Both the position numbers and the translations under genes were made by a program. From Epiperipatus broadwayi (taxonomy: Eukaryota; Onychophora; Udeonychophora; Euonychophora; Peripatidae): a stretch of DNA of 64,000 nt. Below are positions 61,677-64,000 of the stretch, piece after piece. The first letter of the stretch is position 1. Each line of letters opens with the position of its first letter. Below the pieces are notes generated by a model that saw only the letters and a program-made list of their open reading frames with translations, was not told where the DNA came from and did no database searches. Where the stretch lies: the NCBI GenBank assembly GCA_028023455.1, contig JAQFVV010006311.1, forward strand, positions 1,968,147 to 2,032,146. Reading direction: 5' to 3'.

Positions 61677-63052
61677 GTACCGTTTATTTATATATGGTAC
61701 AAATATATTGGCATTTGGTAAAAGTTAGGAAAAAGTAAATTTAGCCATCTTAGTAAAAAGACAAAATTAAATTTTTTTTTAGTTTGTATAATTTATTTTT
61801 TTAAAACATACAATGAAAGTTAAATTTTTCATCCATATTTTTTTTTATCTAATTAAAAATAAAAGTAAAAATTGGAAAGAACAAAAGACACACCAATTAC
61901 TAATCCAGATAAGCTAAAAAAAATATTTTAGCTAATTAAAGATGGCAGAATTATGCTAAAAAAATAAAGTCTTTGTAACTGAAAAATACAAAAGAATGCA
62001 CAAGATTATCAATGTGTATTTTTGACAAACAAAAGGTATGCACAGAAGTCTGAAAACTGGACCCCGAATATAAAAAGGAAGAGACCAGTTAGATCAACAT
62101 TTTGTTTTGTCTATTTTTCTTATGGTTGGTCCTGGATAACAAAAATATATCCAGGGACACCCTATGCTGAAATAATTCTGCATGTTGGAGTGGACCTGGG
62201 CTTTTGCTGACATTGTTCCTGAAGACGGACACCAGAAAAGCTTTTGTGACCAACCAGTAGGATAGACCAAGATCAACTTATAACCGATGGCCGAGCTCAT
62301 TCTCCCACAAAAAAAAAAAACTATGTATAGTAATTTAAAAGTTTCGTGAACTCGCTAAACTTACCGGTAAGCTAAGATTAACTTTTCCTAATTGTGAATT
62401 AAAGTTTGCAAACAACAAAATAAGCTTAAAATAATCCCGATAGAGACTGTAATTTTATTATTCAAGAGACTCTTGTTTACCCAAGAACTTTAATTGTTTA
62501 ACTATTATTTTTTATTAATGGATTCATGTCTGGATTAGCATGTTTTCTCTCCAGTTTTATTTAATTAGTAAGTTTATCTTTAAACATTTTAATTTGTTAG
62601 AATAAAAATATTTATTTCTAATATCAACTTTTCATTGTATATTATTGATGATTATTATTAAATTTATTAATATTAGTTTAATAAGATTTGAAAATATAAT
62701 TTACCTTTGCCAATATGTGTTGACTAATCTCCAGGAATAATAATACCTAGAAGATAACTCTAGTTATCTTAAAATGTGATACCGATTCTTTTAAAAACAT
62801 TCTTCATTTTAATTTTCAAGACGTGATGCGACAGATTTCATTGGATTCTTATATGAATCCTGGCACCCTTATAAAAGAAATAAAAGCTGATTCTGTCGAT
62901 AGCGTAAATCGTAACAATTAGTAGGTAGAGTTGATCAGGAAATATAGTTATATTTTTAGAAATAGGAATGAAACTTTCTTCTTTTTCCATAACTTGATCA
63001 CCTCACACCTTTTTATGTTTAACAGAGACTTAGTCAGATGGGCAAAATGTTT
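61677..63052 (+). repeat. Direct duplication, copy 2
   Basis: Second copy of 59706-60980. Differences are scattered substitutions and small indels, including about 60 extra bases near 62730-62810. Its right end is cut by dispersed repeat copy D, whereas copy 1 continues with GGCTTCCCAACGCG. The block between the copies, 60985-61676, has a GC-richer stretch near 61360-61440 and is unassigned. Confidence 0.85.
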
Positions 63053-63071
63053 CAATATATTGTAATGTAAT

Positions 63072-64000
63072 ACTACGGGGAAATATGGGATTGAATCTGT
63101 GGTGATGGTCACCAATACATGAACATCAATTGCCCTAAATTGGTTAGCCATTTGTAACTCTACAGAAAAATGGAGTTTAAACCAGAAGGGATCTGAGGAA
63201 TTGTATTTTTATCTTCATGTTAATAAAAGTAAATTTAATCTCAAAAGGGATGAACATAATAATCACTCTGAAAGATCAGCACAGCTAACTATAAGTTCAC
63301 CAGCACTACCCAAAAGTATAAGGAATACTCAAAAGAAATGAATAGCAAAATCAATCAATCAACAATCCATCTTGTGGCTGGATTATAACAATAAAAAATA
63401 TATAAATCAATAGTCAATCTGGTGACTGGATTGGAAATGGGTCTTCTGTAGACCAGGCTAATATTGAGCCTTTGCCAGCTTGGGCAATTATTTAAACATT
63501 AATTTGGATGCACCAACTTAAGTGCTCGTCCATTAGAATACATAATCATCAAACAATAAGGCTGGGATATTAAAACATACTGATCATCATCAATGTTCTG
63601 GCCACCCAGTACTATTAATGTACTGGTCAGCTATAAACTTAATTTCTAGTGGAGACCAAACTAAATAAAAGTTAGTGCATGGACTTTGAAGAATATCTTC
63701 TTTATGCCAACCCAAGAATCATCATCATCATCTGGATGGCCATACCCTAAATATAAACCCCTACCCCATATAGCTGTTATGCATAAATCTAGCTCAGGAA
63801 GCAAGAACTCTATAATTTATTACTGTGAGAGGGAAATAAATAAGTCCAACTCATCATAAATAACCTTAAGCAATTCATGGACTTCAATTACTTATAAATA
63901 CTAACTTTATTGGTATCATAAAAAACCTAAATCCTAGGCTATAAGCTGTCATGATATAAGGTTCACAGAACACTTCATAAAACAGGAATTGGACAGAATA
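63072..64000 (+). repeat. Dispersed repeat, copy D (family 1), cut by window end
   Basis: Starts near TAATACTACGGGGAAATATG, then matches copy B (TTGAATCTGTGGTGATG, CTATAAGTTCACCAGCA, TAGACCAGGCTAAT, TGATCATCATCAATG and so on) until about 63830, after which it diverges. Confidence 0.75.

Overview
This window is AT-rich, intron-and-repeat-dominated animal DNA, probably from an invertebrate. Coding exons are short and far apart. They carry GT/AG splice sites, and the space between them is filled with transposon remnants, AT microsatellites and dispersed repeats. No bacterial-style genes, rRNA, CRISPR array or functional tRNA gene was seen. The species cannot be fixed from the sequence. A cephalopod, another lophotrochozoan or a cnidarian would all fit; an irregular CCCTAA-type array argues only weakly against an arthropod.

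One host gene can be supported. It runs on the + strand through almost the whole window. Five internal exons (7173-7268, 23209-23677, 39047-39492, 44645-45058, 57878-58001) join with matching intron phases at all four junctions. Together they give about 516 codons of an unrecognised Ser/Lys/Glu-rich protein with one charged helical segment and three short QT(D/N) motifs that resemble dynein light chain LC8 sites. The first and last exons lie outside the window or were not found. Introns are 5 to 16 kb.

Everything else I could identify is mobile DNA. From left to right: a decayed Penelope-like element (1.5-2.9 kb); a long dispersed repeat (3.3-7.1 kb) holding a DNA transposon and a hairpin insertion; a hAT MITE (8.7 kb); a gypsy pol remnant (11.6-12.4 kb); a retroelement coiled-coil ORF split by a 3.4 kb hAT transposon with a decayed transposase (14.1-17.5 kb); an RTE-type LINE split by a ribozyme-bearing array (24.0-26.1 kb); further LINE remains (26.6-27.8 and 40.8-42.3 kb); a foldback element (28.3 kb); a nested block of DNA transposon, Penelope-like element and assembly gap (31.7-35.9 kb); a second ribozyme-bearing array (38.0-38.9 kb); a gypsy RNase H remnant (46.4-47.1 kb); a tRNA-derived SINE (52.4 kb); another small DNA transposon (58.6-59.3 kb); and a 1.3 kb direct duplication (59.7-63.05 kb).

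The most interesting system is a repeat with units of about 449 bp, present in two clusters at the two ends of the same 15.4 kb intron. Each complete unit carries a 59-nt motif with the layout of a type I hammerhead ribozyme. Five copies have the same length, and their differences at core position 7 fall where the hammerhead tolerates any base. The first cluster sits in an RTE copy between perfect 9-bp target-site duplications. This architecture resembles animal retrozymes or the terminal repeats of Penelope-like elements. A second noteworthy group is a family of DNA transposons with 8-bp target duplications and GGT-starting inverted repeats (31.7-35.9 and 58.6-59.3 kb, perhaps also 4.4-5.6 kb), whose ends carry a CTCF-like motif.
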